DNA from: Pomphorhynchus laevis
Lineage: Eukaryota; Acanthocephala; Palaeacanthocephala; Echinorhynchida; Pomphorhynchidae
Direction of reading: 5' to 3'
Assembly (NCBI GenBank): GCA_012934845.2
Contig: WNNJ02001213.1
Location: forward strand, 434,001 to 498,000
DNA length: 64,000 nt
Both the position numbers and the translations under genes were made by a program. Shown one piece after another: positions 52,901 through 64,000 of the stretch. The notes below the pieces were generated by a model. It was not told the origin of the DNA and searched no databases. It saw only the letters and a list, made by a program, of their open reading frames with translations. Positions within the stretch are counted from its first letter, which is position 1. Each line of letters begins with the position of its first letter.

Positions 52901-55900
52901 GTTATTTGATTGAGTTTATGTTACGTTGCCTAATTTAATACTTCTATTGTAATACGTAAGCCACTGTATTTTGCATGCTAACACTTTCATGTAATGCCAT
53001 TTGATTTCTATTGTTTAAAACGCTATATAACATTTTGATTTTGTGAAAAGAAACTACTGTTTTGTGTGTTCACAATGTTTCCTGTTTAAAACATAGCAAT
53101 TGGTAACAGCGGTGGTTTTATGCAATGGAAATGCTCACCGAAATGATCAAGGAACAAAGCGTTATTCAGAGCAAGCAAATAGAAGCTCTCACAAAAACGG
53201 TCGAACAATTTTCTGAGAAGAAAGGGGAAAATAATTCAACTGCAGCTACAATCTTGCGATTTAATCCGTTCATCCCAAGCGACGAGCTTTGGCAATCATA
53301 TGCATCCCGATTCGCTACTTATATAAAAGCAAATTCTGTACCAACGGATAAGATGCCCGCAGTATTTCTCAATTCGCAAGATAAAGATATATATTTACAT
53401 CTTTCGAATTGGGCCAATCAACTAAATAACAGTAAAGACATCAATATGTTGACGATGGGAGAAATTAAAGGCTTTATGCGCGACCAATTCGATATTGCAA
53501 GTTTTGCGATACGAGAACGATACCTTTTCTGGACCGGAAAAGAGGAAAATGCCGACGAAACAATAATGTAGTTGGTTGCAAGAATAAGACACGAGGCTTC
53601 TAGATGCGATTTCAGCGCAGTCACTAATCATTATGACGATTCATTACAAACAGGAAAATGTTATAGCGTTTTAAACTATTGTTTAAAACGCTATATAACA
53701 TTTTGATTTTGTGTGTAAACATTTCACAATGTTTCTTGTTTAAAACATAACAGTTTATAAATCAGTAATTATAAATCAGTAATTACATTATAACTATAAT
53801 GCAATTATAATGAATTAAATTAGGAAAATTATTTATTACATTATAATTATAATTACATTATAATGAAGTAATTACATTATAAATCAATTATTACAAACAA
53901 ATTATTCATTAGTTATCGATCATCAGGTTACATCAGGTTGATGCACAACCGAATGTGCCACTAGTATATTAGCCTAAGGTATAGAACTTTAGTTTAACTA
54001 TCGATCGATTACTTAGAGACACGGTCAAAATGAACTAAAAGAACAAAAAGTATAAAATGTCACTTTTATATAACTATAAAAGTGAGAACAGTTTCTATTA
54101 TCGGAACGTCAACGGACATAACAACTTAATCGTATTTCACAATTGGTTTGAGCATGCAAATTGTTATATGCTTTATATATAAATACATTATTTATATAAA
54201 TAATTTATTGTATATTATTTGATATTTTTACATGCTAATATGTATAATATAATTTTATAAGCATATGTACAATAAATAATTAGTACAATAAATAATACAT
54301 ATTATAAATTTAAAACATGTTTAAAATTGATTATGTTGCTATCTGACAAAAGATGAATTTAAATTACAAACATAATATAAGTTAAGACGTACTTTTCTCT
54401 ATTAAATCGTTGATCCTTATTAAATATAAGAGTATTGTACAAAACTAACGGATTTAAAAAATTTAAATGATTTCTTTTAATTAGCATTACAGTATAAAAT
54501 ATGAAGAATATGATCCGGAATTTAAAGTTAATTAATTTAAATTACTAATTAAAGTCACAATTAGTACACAAATTAGTTGTTAATATGCAAGTTAAATCAA
54601 GCGTAATAAATTGAAAATTATTCACTTATTAAAAATGATGTTTGTTATATCATTTTTTGGAACGTTCAAAAAAACGATGATTACTTTTTGTAGCTGATAG
54701 TTTCTAATGATTTTATATTTCTCTAACTTTCAGAAGCTAGCGAAATATACACAGCCTATTTCATTGATATGTTCCTAACTAAATGGGCTAAATAATGGAT
54801 CAAGAAACTTACAATATATTTTTGAACAATATTATGTCAAACTAAGCTGAGTGATGAATCAAAACGTTTTTAAAAAGTAATCAAATCAAACGAAATTTTA
54901 TCATTTTAGATTTTCATCCAGTTTAATTACTTACACAAGAAATTGAACGACTATAATCAGATGGGTATTCTGCTAAACTTTCCAAGATACGTCTTTCATT
55001 GCAATCCTTTCCATGTTCATTTAGAATAAAAGATATAGCCTTTTGGGCATCCTCCGTTTCTTGATAGCAGGACAATGCCATTTGCATCTGGTCACTGTCT
55101 ATATAACAAATCAATTCCACTGAGTATACATTACCACAAGCGAATAGGATGGTCACATTTTACCATCGTAATCATTTGCAATCAAACTTTATCTTACGAG
55201 AGTCGGACGGCTGCAGAATGGCTTTAATTGCACCAGCCCAGTCTTGCTTCAAAAATAAACTAAACAGAAACTATAATACCAATAACACAATGAACCGAAA
55301 TACTTACAGTCCAATTTGATCTGTTGAGTTGCCGTAACATCCAAATCTCTGCATTCCAAAATAATTGATAAATCCATAGTCAATTAGATTTTTAAGTCTC
55401 TCGTTTATTGTAGATTTAACAGAATCCGTCACATTTCTATAGACAATTGCAATAGATATATTTATCTATTAAACTGATGGAAGTACAAAACTCATTTATT
55501 TGATATTTCGCTAACTTTCTATCAGTCTCACCATAAAATTTCAAAACATTAATGACATTAAATAAATTAGAATTTTTGTTGTTCCATAAACAAATGATCA
55601 TTTTATCATTTGATAATATAATAATATAATTATCATTAATTATTTAATTATATAATTATTAATATAATATAATATTACAATATGAAAATATCACTTCATC
55701 TTAAAACCTAAAAAACATCAATGTCATATAAATTAACTTGTTAAGGTCTGTGAGATTTCAACAATTAAAATTTTTATTTAATAAATAAATTTCTAAATAG
55801 AAATATAAAGAGCTCAAGTAATTTTGCACCATTAAATCGTTGATAGTAATTAAATAGAGGGTATTGCAAAATACTAAAGAATTATTAAGATTAATTCCCA

Positions 55901-58900
55901 GAAAAAATGAATTCTTATAAATTAAAGTATACAACATGTTGTTTATTATTCAAGTCAATTCAGAATTAATTAATTCAGAATTAATTAATTGTTATTAACG
56001 AGCACATTTAGTGTGATAATAAAATTATAATAATTTAAAATAAATTATTAAAATTATTAAAATTTTAATAATCATTAAAATTATAAATTTATATTATAAA
56101 TTTAAAATTATAAAAATTACAATTTTTAATTATAATCGAAAATTATAAAACTTTTAAAAATTATAAAATTGCTTGCCTTTTATTTATAATATCAGATTTT
56201 AAAAGGAGATAAAAAAGTCTTTACAATAACCTACTATAATAACCTACCAACAAACTATACATAATCAATGATTACTAACATTTAATTAGCAATGTAAACT
56301 TAAACAAATGATTTATTTTAAGATAATAAATGGCAATGATTAATTTACAGGCATCATTCTTTAAAAAATCGAGTGTTATTAATTTGTAAAGACGATAATC
56401 ATCATCTTGACTGTTCAATTAAATTGTAAATCAATATTGTTCATATGAACCAGCAAATACTCACAAATCACGAGTATTTTAAAATTCACAATAAGTGAAT
56501 TAAAAAATGCTATAAATAACGAAATAAAAACTTACGATAATCATCTCTAAATGATTTTTTTCGGGAGAAACCGTAAACTTTATGAGACGAAATTGTACGC
56601 AAATGATTCTGTCATATAATATTATATTATAATATAATATCAATAATATTATTGATTTATTAATAATTATTAATAAATAATAAGTGTTATCAGTTTGAAT
56701 TTCAAAAATATTGAATAATAACAGTTTCGTAATAACGCAATTTATTATCCGTTATTAGCTGTTATTATCCTTTGTTTCTTAAGAAACAAAGGATAATTAA
56801 GAGCGTAGTAGATTAGAACTAGCAATCCGAGTTGGAAATGAAAATCAAAGTAAGACATGAAATACCGAATAACTTGATCTCGCATATGAGTCTATGTAAC
56901 ACTACTTTGTTCGCATGGAGTTTTATACGTAATAGTATAATATTATGAGTAATCATGATCCACCTTTTAAATTTGGAGTTTTTGGACAGAATCAATAAAA
57001 TGCTATATTATTTTTTATACTTCGGTAGCTGCTGCTAGTAGTATCAGCAGAAAAAGAAAAACATGTTTTGATTTTGCTTGTAATTTTCCTGTATGCTTTG
57101 CTTATCTGATGATGCAAGCAACAGCTAGCGAAATTAAATAATATCTTTAGTATTTAAAGTACAAGAAGTAGGGACCAAACCCGATAACATGGAAGTTACT
57201 CCTAATGACTGCTACTTTTTATTCGGATACGTCGTATATTATTTATTAATCAATTCATAAAAGTTAATATTTTTAATTTTAACTTGAAATAAATAGAAAT
57301 TATATAAAACCTTATAATTATTTATTATTTATAATTATTTATAATTGTTTTACCGATAAGTTATTATTGACCTGTGGACTTTGGTAATATAAATACTGAA
57401 ACAATGTATTATTGATACGACATTATTATTTTCTGCAAATTTTCATGCATGTTTGATAATTTTTTCTTTTTCTTAAACAGGAGAATTATAAATTTACAAA
57501 ATATTATTAAATACAACTATTGATAAAGCTAGTAATAACTTTGTCTTCATATGCGAAAAGCTTTATTAATATTAATATTAATTTAAATTTACAATATAAA
57601 ACAGTATAAAACACGTAGAATAAGTTATCTGATCTGATTTCTTTTACTGAAAAGTTATTATTGACCTGTGGACTTTGTTTTCCCAGTAATCTAAACTCTG
57701 TCAGAAATACTATGTATTCTTGAAACCACATTTTTATATTTCTACTTTTTATGTTAATTTCTACGATAATTTATGCCTGCTAATTTTCAATCAAGTTTAA
57801 TGGATTTTTATTCTTCTTATAATTTTACAAATCAACAAAATATTATTAAAAAGTTATTTACACTATTAAGGTAAAAATTTATGGACGGGTAATAAATAAT
57901 ATACTTTGTATTAGAATAGGATACTAAATAATCGAATTTCATCATAGAACATACGTGATCAGCGCGGATTTGACCCCGATGCTATATTGGGTCAAATAAT
58001 AGGAGTCGAAACCTGATAGCATAGCAGCTCCTTCTGATGACCTCTAATCCTTATTATGATAAGGATTATCATAATAATATTATGATAATATTGACATCGT
58101 ATGTTATTTATTAGTCTATTCATGGAAATTTAATTTTATTCCATATTTAAATTTTAAATTTTATATTGAAAATTTTATATTTAAATTTTATAAAATCCTA
58201 TATAATTATTTATTATTTATTTTTATTTATATTTCGTTTAAAATACGTAGACTCAGTTATCTAATTTGTAGACTCAGATATCTGATCTGATTTGTTCTAT
58301 TGACAAGTTATTATTGACTTGTAGATTCTGTTGTCCCGGTAATATAACCTCTGTCAGAAATACTGAAGTATTCATTCTTGGTAGAATATGTATAAAATAC
58401 GTAAAATCAGTTTCGTCGAAACGAAGTAATAAGTTTCTTAAGAACTTATATTTATTACAAAGTTAATTCTGATAAAACTTAAATTATAAAATTACAAGAA
58501 TCTTCAATACGTTCTACAGAGATGTTTACGTTCACCATAGATGCAACAAGCGCTCTAAGATTAGCATTACGATTATGAAATCCCACTGTCTGCATTTGTA
58601 CAAGTTCGGATGCATAAAGGTGTTCTTGAGTTTGGTTTGGTTTTTGATTTGTCGGCTGATGTTGCTGGGGATCAAGACAATTTAATAGTTGAAACCACGA
58701 AGTAGTATAATCTTGATTTGAATTCTGTAAATTTTGAGATGGTGTTGTTGCATTAGCTGTTGGTCTATTGTTTGGTGATTGAACAGAATCCACATTAGAT
58801 GAAGTAGGTTGACTATTCATTTGATTATCGATCAGACCGCTTATATTTGAAGATATCAACTGTGAATATACTTGTGGGGATGTGTCCCTAAGACGAATTA

Positions 58901-61900
58901 GGTTTTGTTGAATTTGTACAATCGGCATTAATGCTCGAGTATTTGTGCATAGAGCACGAACTTCAGGTATTGTCCCCTGACTTATAAACTCATAAATTGC
59001 ACGATGTACTTGTTCTCTTTGTCTTTCGTCCTGTACAAATTCATATGTACGCATCAGATTAAGTAGAATACCAGGATCGCGGATAAAATTATCCATATTT
59101 GGGTTAAAACTGGATGCCCGCAACATGTCGATTAACATTCCCGGATTTTCAGCAACGACTACTAATAATTGGCGTAGCTGTTGAGGGTTCATCGTAGTAC
59201 ACCGATCAGTGTTTTCGCTTAACGTAGATTGCAAAGGCGAATCTAACGAGTTTGTATTAGATACATATGATCTAGACGAATCGACTAAATTAAATGGCAA
59301 TTGATTTAAAATGGATGCAGATCGATTATTCTGAAATGCAGTATTCTGAGACGCCCCGGGTTAGGCAGGGGTCTGTATTTTCAGTTCCAACTTGACTAGT
59401 GTTAGCTGTACTAGATGAGCGAGAATTAGTATTCAGAGGATTATAGCCAAACTGTTTCTGTGCCGCATTAAACATTGGTTCTTGAAAATCGCGATAAATT
59501 CTCTGTAGAACATTATATCCGCTCGGTAAACTCTCAAGGTTAATCAAGGCCCTATCATGGTTTCTCATAATTTCCTGTAGTGATGTAGGATTACGAATCA
59601 TTTCCATTGTTTGACGCATAAAATCCGGATTGTTAAAAAATTGTAAAACCTCATGATTCTGCTCCATCACTCTTTGCATTTGTGGATTGTTAAGCTAAAT
59701 TGAACTAAGCAATGCAGGATTACTCATAAGTCCTTGAGCCATATGATTACTTAAAAGGTTTTGAATTGCATGTGGATCAGTCTGAATAGTTCCAAAAATA
59801 TTTTGTAGAATTTCATTAAAATTTGAATTTCCAAATGGAAGGCTCGAAAATGATATAAGTGGTAATTTGGATAATGTTGCAGTTATATCAGTATGTTGAT
59901 CAATATTCGGTTGATGCGATATCAACCCCTCCTTAACTGTTGATGATTGCTGAAGCAACAAATAAGCATTATTTGGTTGATAAGATTAGAGTGATATGCC
60001 GAAGGTCGTCGTGGAGACATGAGTCGCAGGACAGGCATGACAATCTCAGAATGGTCATCTATGACGACGGAAGCTGTCCGAATATTGGAGTCATGAACTA
60101 CCTCAACTGATTGGGCCTCGGGCAGTGCAAGGTTGCTCATAGAAAAGTCGCGGAGATGGGTCGTCACAATATCCAAGACTTTGCTCTAGTAAGGGTTAGT
60201 CCATCTCGTCAAGACTTTTGAGGATCGCTTTTGCATTTCCTCTTATCAGTGCGACGGACACGAGCTGAAATAGCTGACCCGCTGTGCTTCAATACGGGGT
60301 GCCGTTTCTACATTACATAGAACGAGCAATGAAACAAATTAGCTTTTCCCCTTGTTGTTCCATCCTCCGTAAGTCTCAACAACTGCTGCCGCAAAACTGT
60401 ATCCATTCTCATCCAATTTGCGTTTATATTACCTTTTCTTGACACAGGTGGCGTACTTACTCGCGGCATAGCCAGGGATCTCAGAAGCCATGATAATATA
60501 AACATTTTGTTGTGGGTTAGTTACGGCAAAATCAACTGCTAAAGGAGGGTCCTTATAAAATAGAATGTCCGCCGCAAGTTTTTTTATTCTATTTTAAGGT
60601 CTCTGCCGCAGACCACGGACTAGGTCTCTGCCTAGTCCGTCTCTGCCGCAAATCCCTGCATGAAATACCGTATCCCTCAAGCTATCATGTCGAATGCCGA
60701 GGTGACCTCCAAAATAGCATGCTAGGGCGTGAAAGCCGAATTTGTCTGCCATCCTAAGGCAGCGTATGTATCGATAATCACTTTCGCAGAGAGACATCCC
60801 TAACCATAGACGTAGAAGCACAACAAATTCATTTGGTGCCAAGTTTATATGTGTGGCTTTGCTAGGGATGGCCTTTAACTAAGCACACGCGTGGGCATGA
60901 AACTGCCAATAATCGGGCAGTATTGAAGTGATCGGCATTCCTATAATAGCCTGCGGCGCGACACTTCGTCAATGACAAGATAATCCTCGTTGATTTGTTT
61001 GTATATTTCCTACGTTGCGGAATGTTAGATTGAACGAATTCGTACTCAGGGAAAGTTTTAGGGTCAAGGTTCAATTGGCTAGCGACAGTGTCTGCACTGG
61101 ACATGAAGGAGAGTGTTAAAAGCAGCTTCAAATGTCCAGTCATCCCATTCAGTGGTAAGCAGGCTTGCATCCACGCCCACTTATCGGGTTGATAAGTGAT
61201 ATTGCTAAAACACTTCAATATCTAGCGGTCGAACAAACGAAAAAACTCTTTAGCGAAACCGGGGTCTATAGTGCGCATTAAATGGTTTACCCTGGAGCGG
61301 ATGCGCAGTTACGAAGCAGGATGAATGCAACCTGTGGGTCAGTGAGATTTTCAAGCGAGCCCAGAGTTTAACGCAGGGATGGTAGTACAAAATCGACAAG
61401 GTATCTCGAACAATGCTCCTTAGACCCAATGGGACTTCCAAGAATTGTGAAGATTTTGGGGTGTAAACCAATGAGATCCATGGACATCTGCTTTTTAGCA
61501 AATCGATCTTGTCAGCCCTACCAATTACTTCGGTCTTTTTCCAGTTAATAGACAGTCCAATCGCATGGAAATTCGCAACAAGACGAGTCAGGGCTTCGCC
61601 CGCCGCCACAAGAGTGCCGCAAATTATTCTGACTTCGAGGTACCACCTATTTAAGCAGATACCTTCAATCTCTGAGATCTAAACGACAATCGGATTAATC
61701 GCCAGGCAAAACAGAACTGGACCGAGAAGATCTCTTTGCTGTACCCCTCTTCGTGACTGAAGAGGTTTCAGGCTACCGAACCGAAGGCTCGAGGTAGGGC
61801 CGTAGCACCATAATGAACATCAACTAATTTCTAGAAAATTCCTACTGATCGCGTTGACTAAAGATTTCCGGTTCATCGTGTTAAAAGCATTAGCCAGGTC

Positions 61901-63831
61901 TATTTTAGCCCAAACCCAATCGACATCTTGATCATGAAGTTGTTGTAGCTAACGTGCTTGATGAACTATCTGTTCCATTCCGTTTGGCGTCGCCACACCG
62001 AGCTGGTGCGGATATAGGGAGTCGGCAAATCGCTATCGCAGTTTGGAGCAAATGCACTTAGCGCAAAGACGACTTAATGTCTCCCCAATGGAAATGGGGC
62101 AGATCCCTCCATCTGGTTCGTTTAATGCCATAAGATTGGCACCGGCGACAAAGGGAAAGGTCGGTCGGGAGAGTACCAGCCATCATGTTGTTGACTAGTG
62201 ACATTAGGCGTTGAAGCAAAACCCCATGATCTACCGACAACATATCTCGTAGATGTTCTGCCCTCAAACCTAAACAGCCAGGGTAGGTAGAGGATCAGAA
62301 TGATGACACTGCGGCCTCAACTATGTCTGAGTTAACCGACAAGGGGGTAATCAAATATGGTTGTTTAGGACTTTGGAGAACAACATGTAAAGGGTGTATA
62401 GCTCTGTCAGTCTTTCGAGCGTAAATTCTGAATATTTACATATATTATTCGACGTAAGGCGGCGCATAGCCTTTCCGTAATTACCGTTTCTTGCCAATTC
62501 GATGACTTCCATAAATTCGTTTTTCTTATCATGAGCTCCTCTGAATTTCCTGGGTGATCGAAACCCCGAAAGAGATAGACAATCACATTCTCTACCACTT
62601 TCAAATTTGTCTAAAAACGCATTTATATTTGATCGAGGGTCTCCATCATGTTGCCGACCTGACGAAGTCTGTAGGCACGGCTTCGGGAAGCACAGCAAAC
62701 GCTCCCAATCGTGGGATGAATTTGTATACAATTCCTCGAGAATAAACGATGAGAAAACATTGGCAACTCGGCGGCGAATATTCCATGGAATGCGCTTGAT
62801 CGTGTTAACTGGTACCATCCAAACCCTATGAAGTAGCTCTAAGGTTCTGACCTGATTTTCGCAGCAATAGATGTTAATCCTTTGAATCTGTGGCGATATC
62901 GTCTAGAAGGTGTTCTCGTCGGCGTCTAAAAACTTAAGTCTTGTATCAATTGACGCGATTACGTTGTGTGAGTTGACTATTGGTAGCTGTCCTGATCCTG
63001 AGCAGCGCTAGTTCACAGATCCGTGTACCCGAAGACGATCTGATGCATTGGGGCGAAACGATCCGCCACAGACTGCGCAACTACCCGTAAGAAAGAAATT
63101 TTTCTTTTCTTAAGAAACAAAGAATAATAACAGCTTCGTAGATTAGAACTTATCACACCGAATTGAAAATGAAATGCAAAGTAAGAAATGAATACCAAAT
63201 AGGTGGTGTGTCGATAACAATCTTAAAGAGTTTGATCCTGTTCATCTTTCAAATTTATGCGACTACTATGGGCAATAAAAGCATTAAATAACAATTAAAT
63301 AAAAGCAAACATTATGTAAACATTTAATATTTATTTTTTATCAATAACACACATTAAATTCAGTATTAAATAAAAATAATACATTCAAAATTTTCACAAA
63401 ATTCGTAGAATTTGTGATTTTAAAATCAATAAATAAAAATAATTAATTAATCCAGAATTAATTAAAGAAAGAAAGCACTGACAAGTTGAATAATAATAAT
63501 AAAACAGAATGTTTCCTTAAATGTTACCTTAATATAATTGTAAATGTGTTGCCTTTGAGATTTCCTATTCGAAGGGGTTGATCCGAAAATCTGTGTAAAA
63601 ATTACCCTTCAACGATTACAGCTATCAATAAGGTCAGTTACCTGAAGTTACCAACTCTAATGTTATTACATGTCGAATTGACTCTGACAACATCAATTGG
63701 CTTCATCCTAAAATATTAATATTAAAAACATTTATTAAATGATAAAATGCCTGTAAGCAGTAACAAGTTGCGTAGTTTTTCCTCGTTTGTCCTTGAGACC
63801 AGCATACGAAAATCGAGATATGTTTCCAATT
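49912..63831 (-). CDS. PUS7: Pseudouridylate synthase 7 (TruD family), 10 visible exons, 5' end outside
   Basis: Exons on the minus strand: 63831-63751, 63707-63642, 63590-63528, 55436-55308, 55259-55198, 55098-54935, 52372-52252, 52202-52098, 52046-51977, 50155-49912. They join in phase to 368 aa, about the part of human PUS7 (661 aa) from the active site on. Exon 1 here has [15 protein letters not shown] with the catalytic Asp of the GxKD motif. Others give [67 protein letters not shown] and the terminal [15 protein letters not shown]7 isomerises uridine to pseudouridine in tRNA and mRNA. The first intron in the window uses a GC donor (63,750-63,749). Upstream exons should lie beyond 64,000. 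Confidence 0.92.
50156..51976 (-). other. PUS7 last intron
   Basis: 1,821 bp. No coding element is recognised. A near-perfect AT palindrome of 39 nt lies at 51,484-51,522, and GAGTTCAAATCC near 51,746 is a B-box-like motif without an A box. Confidence 0.7.
52373..54934 (-). other. PUS7 intron with a fossil LTR element
   Basis: 2,562 bp between the exon ending SRSISC and the one starting IPRN. It holds the gag fossil at 53,012-53,752; the rest is AT-rich with no recognised feature. Confidence 0.8.
53012..53752 (+). mobile_element. Fossil LTR retrotransposon (Gypsy/Ty3 type), gag remnant only
   Basis: Short direct repeats of about 75-87 bp, starting TGTTTAAAACGC and ending in CA, bound the segment (53,012-53,098 and 53,680-53,752). 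Between them is a gag-like frame (53,125-53,571) resembling K02A2.6-type Gypsy gag. ATTGGTAACAGCGG directly after the left repeat is in the place of a primer-binding site. No protease, RT or integrase is present. The element is broken, a deletion remnant; the similar but shortened repeats suggest moderate age. Confidence 0.7.
56776..56875. repeat. Dispersed repeat, copy also at 63,108-63,192
   Basis: AAGAAACAAAGGATAAT ... CGTAGTAGATTAGAACT ... GTTGGAAATGAAAATCAAAG recurs with about a dozen changes at 63,108-63,192. The two copies lie on either side of the ubiquilin/LINE block in the same intron and in the same orientation. Confidence 0.7.
57140..58440 (+). repeat. AT-rich dispersed repeat family, overlapping copies
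   Basis: Three related pieces lie here: 57,175-57,400, 57,590-57,720 and 57,985-58,380. Shared landmarks in order are AACCTGATAG, TGACCTCTAATC, TATTTATTAGTC, AAAATACGTAGACTCAG, TTATCTGATCTGAT, AAGTTATTATTGACCTGTGG and CTCTGTCAGAAATACTG. Other copies lie near 16.25 kb (+) and 38.0-38.3 kb (-). Non-coding, probably non-autonomous. Confidence 0.65.
58479..59965 (-). pseudogene. Ubiquilin processed pseudogene, 5'-truncated
   Basis: Intronless minus-strand copy. From 59,961: STI1 region ([84 protein letters not shown]), second STI1 region ([35 protein letters not shown]) and UBA domain ([20 protein letters not shown]) to the stop at 58,479. The UBL domain and first part are absent. One in-frame TAG (59,695-59,697) and one frameshift near 59,345-59,375 disable it. 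Ubiquilin shuttles ubiquitinated proteins to the proteasome; this copy cannot. The neighbouring genes are intron-rich, so the lack of introns points to LINE-driven copying of mRNA. No poly(A) remains. Confidence 0.85.
60594..60842 (-). pseudogene. Zinc/nuclease-like C-terminal domain of the retroelement
   Basis: 82 codons: [45 protein letters not shown]. The D-F-HAL-C ... RH..L.D pattern parallels that at 26.2-26.3 kb (IHGLSC ... SIRHDAVRD), showing that two different elements with this domain type exist in the window. Confidence 0.6.
61250..61609 (-). pseudogene. RT thumb region of the retroelement
   Basis: 119 codons: [20 protein letters not shown], then [17 protein letters not shown] (family FLGAPLGD) and continuing thumb sequence. 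It follows directly the degraded YLDD box. Confidence 0.6.
62351..62818 (-). pseudogene. N-terminal region of the retroelement ORF
   Basis: 155 codons: [33 protein letters not shown], then [20 protein letters not shown]. This matches the N-terminal segment that precedes RT in the QQGDPLGP group of elements; no endonuclease domain is seen here. Confidence 0.6.
63749..63750 (-). other. Non-canonical GC splice donor in PUS7
   Basis: The exon ends ...GTTACTGCTTACAG and the intron starts GCATTTTATC, ending TATTTTAG at 63,708. The joined reading ([11 protein letters not shown]) fits PUS7, and no GT gives the right phase. Confidence 0.75.
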
Positions 63832-64000
63832 CTAAAGGGAAATGCGCAAAGTACAGAATAAATGCTAAAATGTAGTTAACATATAAAGTAAAAACATTAT
63901 AACCAAGCATTAGATAATTTGTATTAAAAATAATACATTATCGTTTCTTCCTTTCGGGGCTAGTGTCACAGAAAGCGGGAAAACGAAAACGGCTGTGGGG

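Larger units (their letters stand above)
59966..62870 (-). mobile_element. LINE-like retroelement with zinc/nuclease-like C-terminus, decayed
   Basis: Minus strand, 5' near 62,870. The N-terminal region reads [20 protein letters not shown] then [13 protein letters not shown] (62,818-62,351). [21 protein letters not shown] (62,267), [15 protein letters not shown] (motif A, near 61,900), [17 protein letters not shown] (B, near 61,740; normally GVQQGDPLGP) and [12 protein letters not shown] (C, near 61,640; normally WYLDDG). The C-terminus has [18 protein letters not shown] followed by IRHDSLRD (60,842-60,594), a zinc-type motif that precedes a PD-(D/E)XK-like segment in the family. Many shifts and stops; motifs B and C are mutated. 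Confidence 0.72.
55437..63527 (-). other. Large PUS7 intron (8.1 kb) hosting nested insertions
   Basis: Donor at 63,527 (AAG|GTAACA) and acceptor at 55,437 (TATAG|AAATG); the flanking exons read ...FTIILR|NVTDSV..., matching uninterrupted PUS7. It contains, from high to low coordinate, a LINE with a nuclease-like C-terminal region, a ubiquilin retrocopy and several copies of an AT-rich dispersed repeat. 55,437-57,100 is otherwise featureless AT-rich DNA. Confidence 0.88.

Noticed and set aside
55437-58440. PUS7 as a 5'-truncated pseudogene
   Set aside because: In-phase exons with the catalytic motif were found at 63.5-63.8 kb, so the gene continues across the large intron.
58479-59961. Ubiquilin as a functional gene
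   Set aside because: It lacks the UBL and upstream part, has an in-frame stop and a frameshift, and no intron-exon signals rescue the frame.
63722-63910. Minus-strand ORF of 62 aa as a gene
   Set aside because: It is in the wrong frame over the PUS7 catalytic exon; the correct frame reads the GLKDK motif and splices.

Overview
The window is eukaryotic and metazoan. It is AT-rich, has interrupted protein genes with many introns near 50 nt, and is dominated by non-LTR retrotransposons (LINEs) and cut-and-paste DNA transposons. The phylum cannot be fixed from this sequence; small introns, many CR1/Jockey-like LINEs and Merlin plus hAT elements fit an invertebrate.

Layout. Positions 1-38.4 kb are a LINE graveyard: two divergent LINE heads (1-5.5 kb); one full-length LINE with two open frames (6.3-10.3 kb); a nearly complete CR1-like LINE on + (10.5-14.6 kb) and a related one on - (16.9-21.0 kb); a third LINE family in at least four pieces (22.7-26.0 and 32.2-35.5 kb) sharing a 3' stem-loop; a decayed sister of the full-length LINE (27.6-31.2 kb) cut by a Merlin transposon fragment; and a cluster of SINE-like repeats (35.6-37.2 kb). 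A hAT transposon at 38,439-40,606 is intact, with an 8-bp target duplication and an open 604-aa transposase.

Positions 40.7-64 kb hold two host genes facing tail to tail. CHMP7 (+, 9 exons, 40,708-49,789) looks complete at 469 codons and begins about 100 bp downstream of the hAT element. PUS7, a TruD-family pseudouridine synthase (-, 10 visible exons, 63,831-49,912), carries its catalytic-Asp exon near the right edge; its upstream exons lie beyond the window. Every reconstructed exon joins in phase. The two stop codons are 122 bp apart, each with its own AATAAA.

The introns are full of insertions. CHMP7 intron 3 holds a tandemly duplicated LINE tail, intron 6 a Merlin element and a palindromic TA-flanked MITE. 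PUS7 has an 8.1-kb intron containing an intronless, broken ubiquilin retrocopy and a LINE with a nuclease-like C-terminal region, and another intron containing a fossil LTR element. A second ubiquilin fragment (UBA domain only) lies at 22.2 kb, so ubiquilin mRNA was probably copied more than once by the local LINE machinery. I did not find a convincing new multi-gene system. The most unusual points are the fresh hAT insertion at the CHMP7 5' end, the ubiquilin copies, the conserved LINE 3' stem-loop and several very young duplications.
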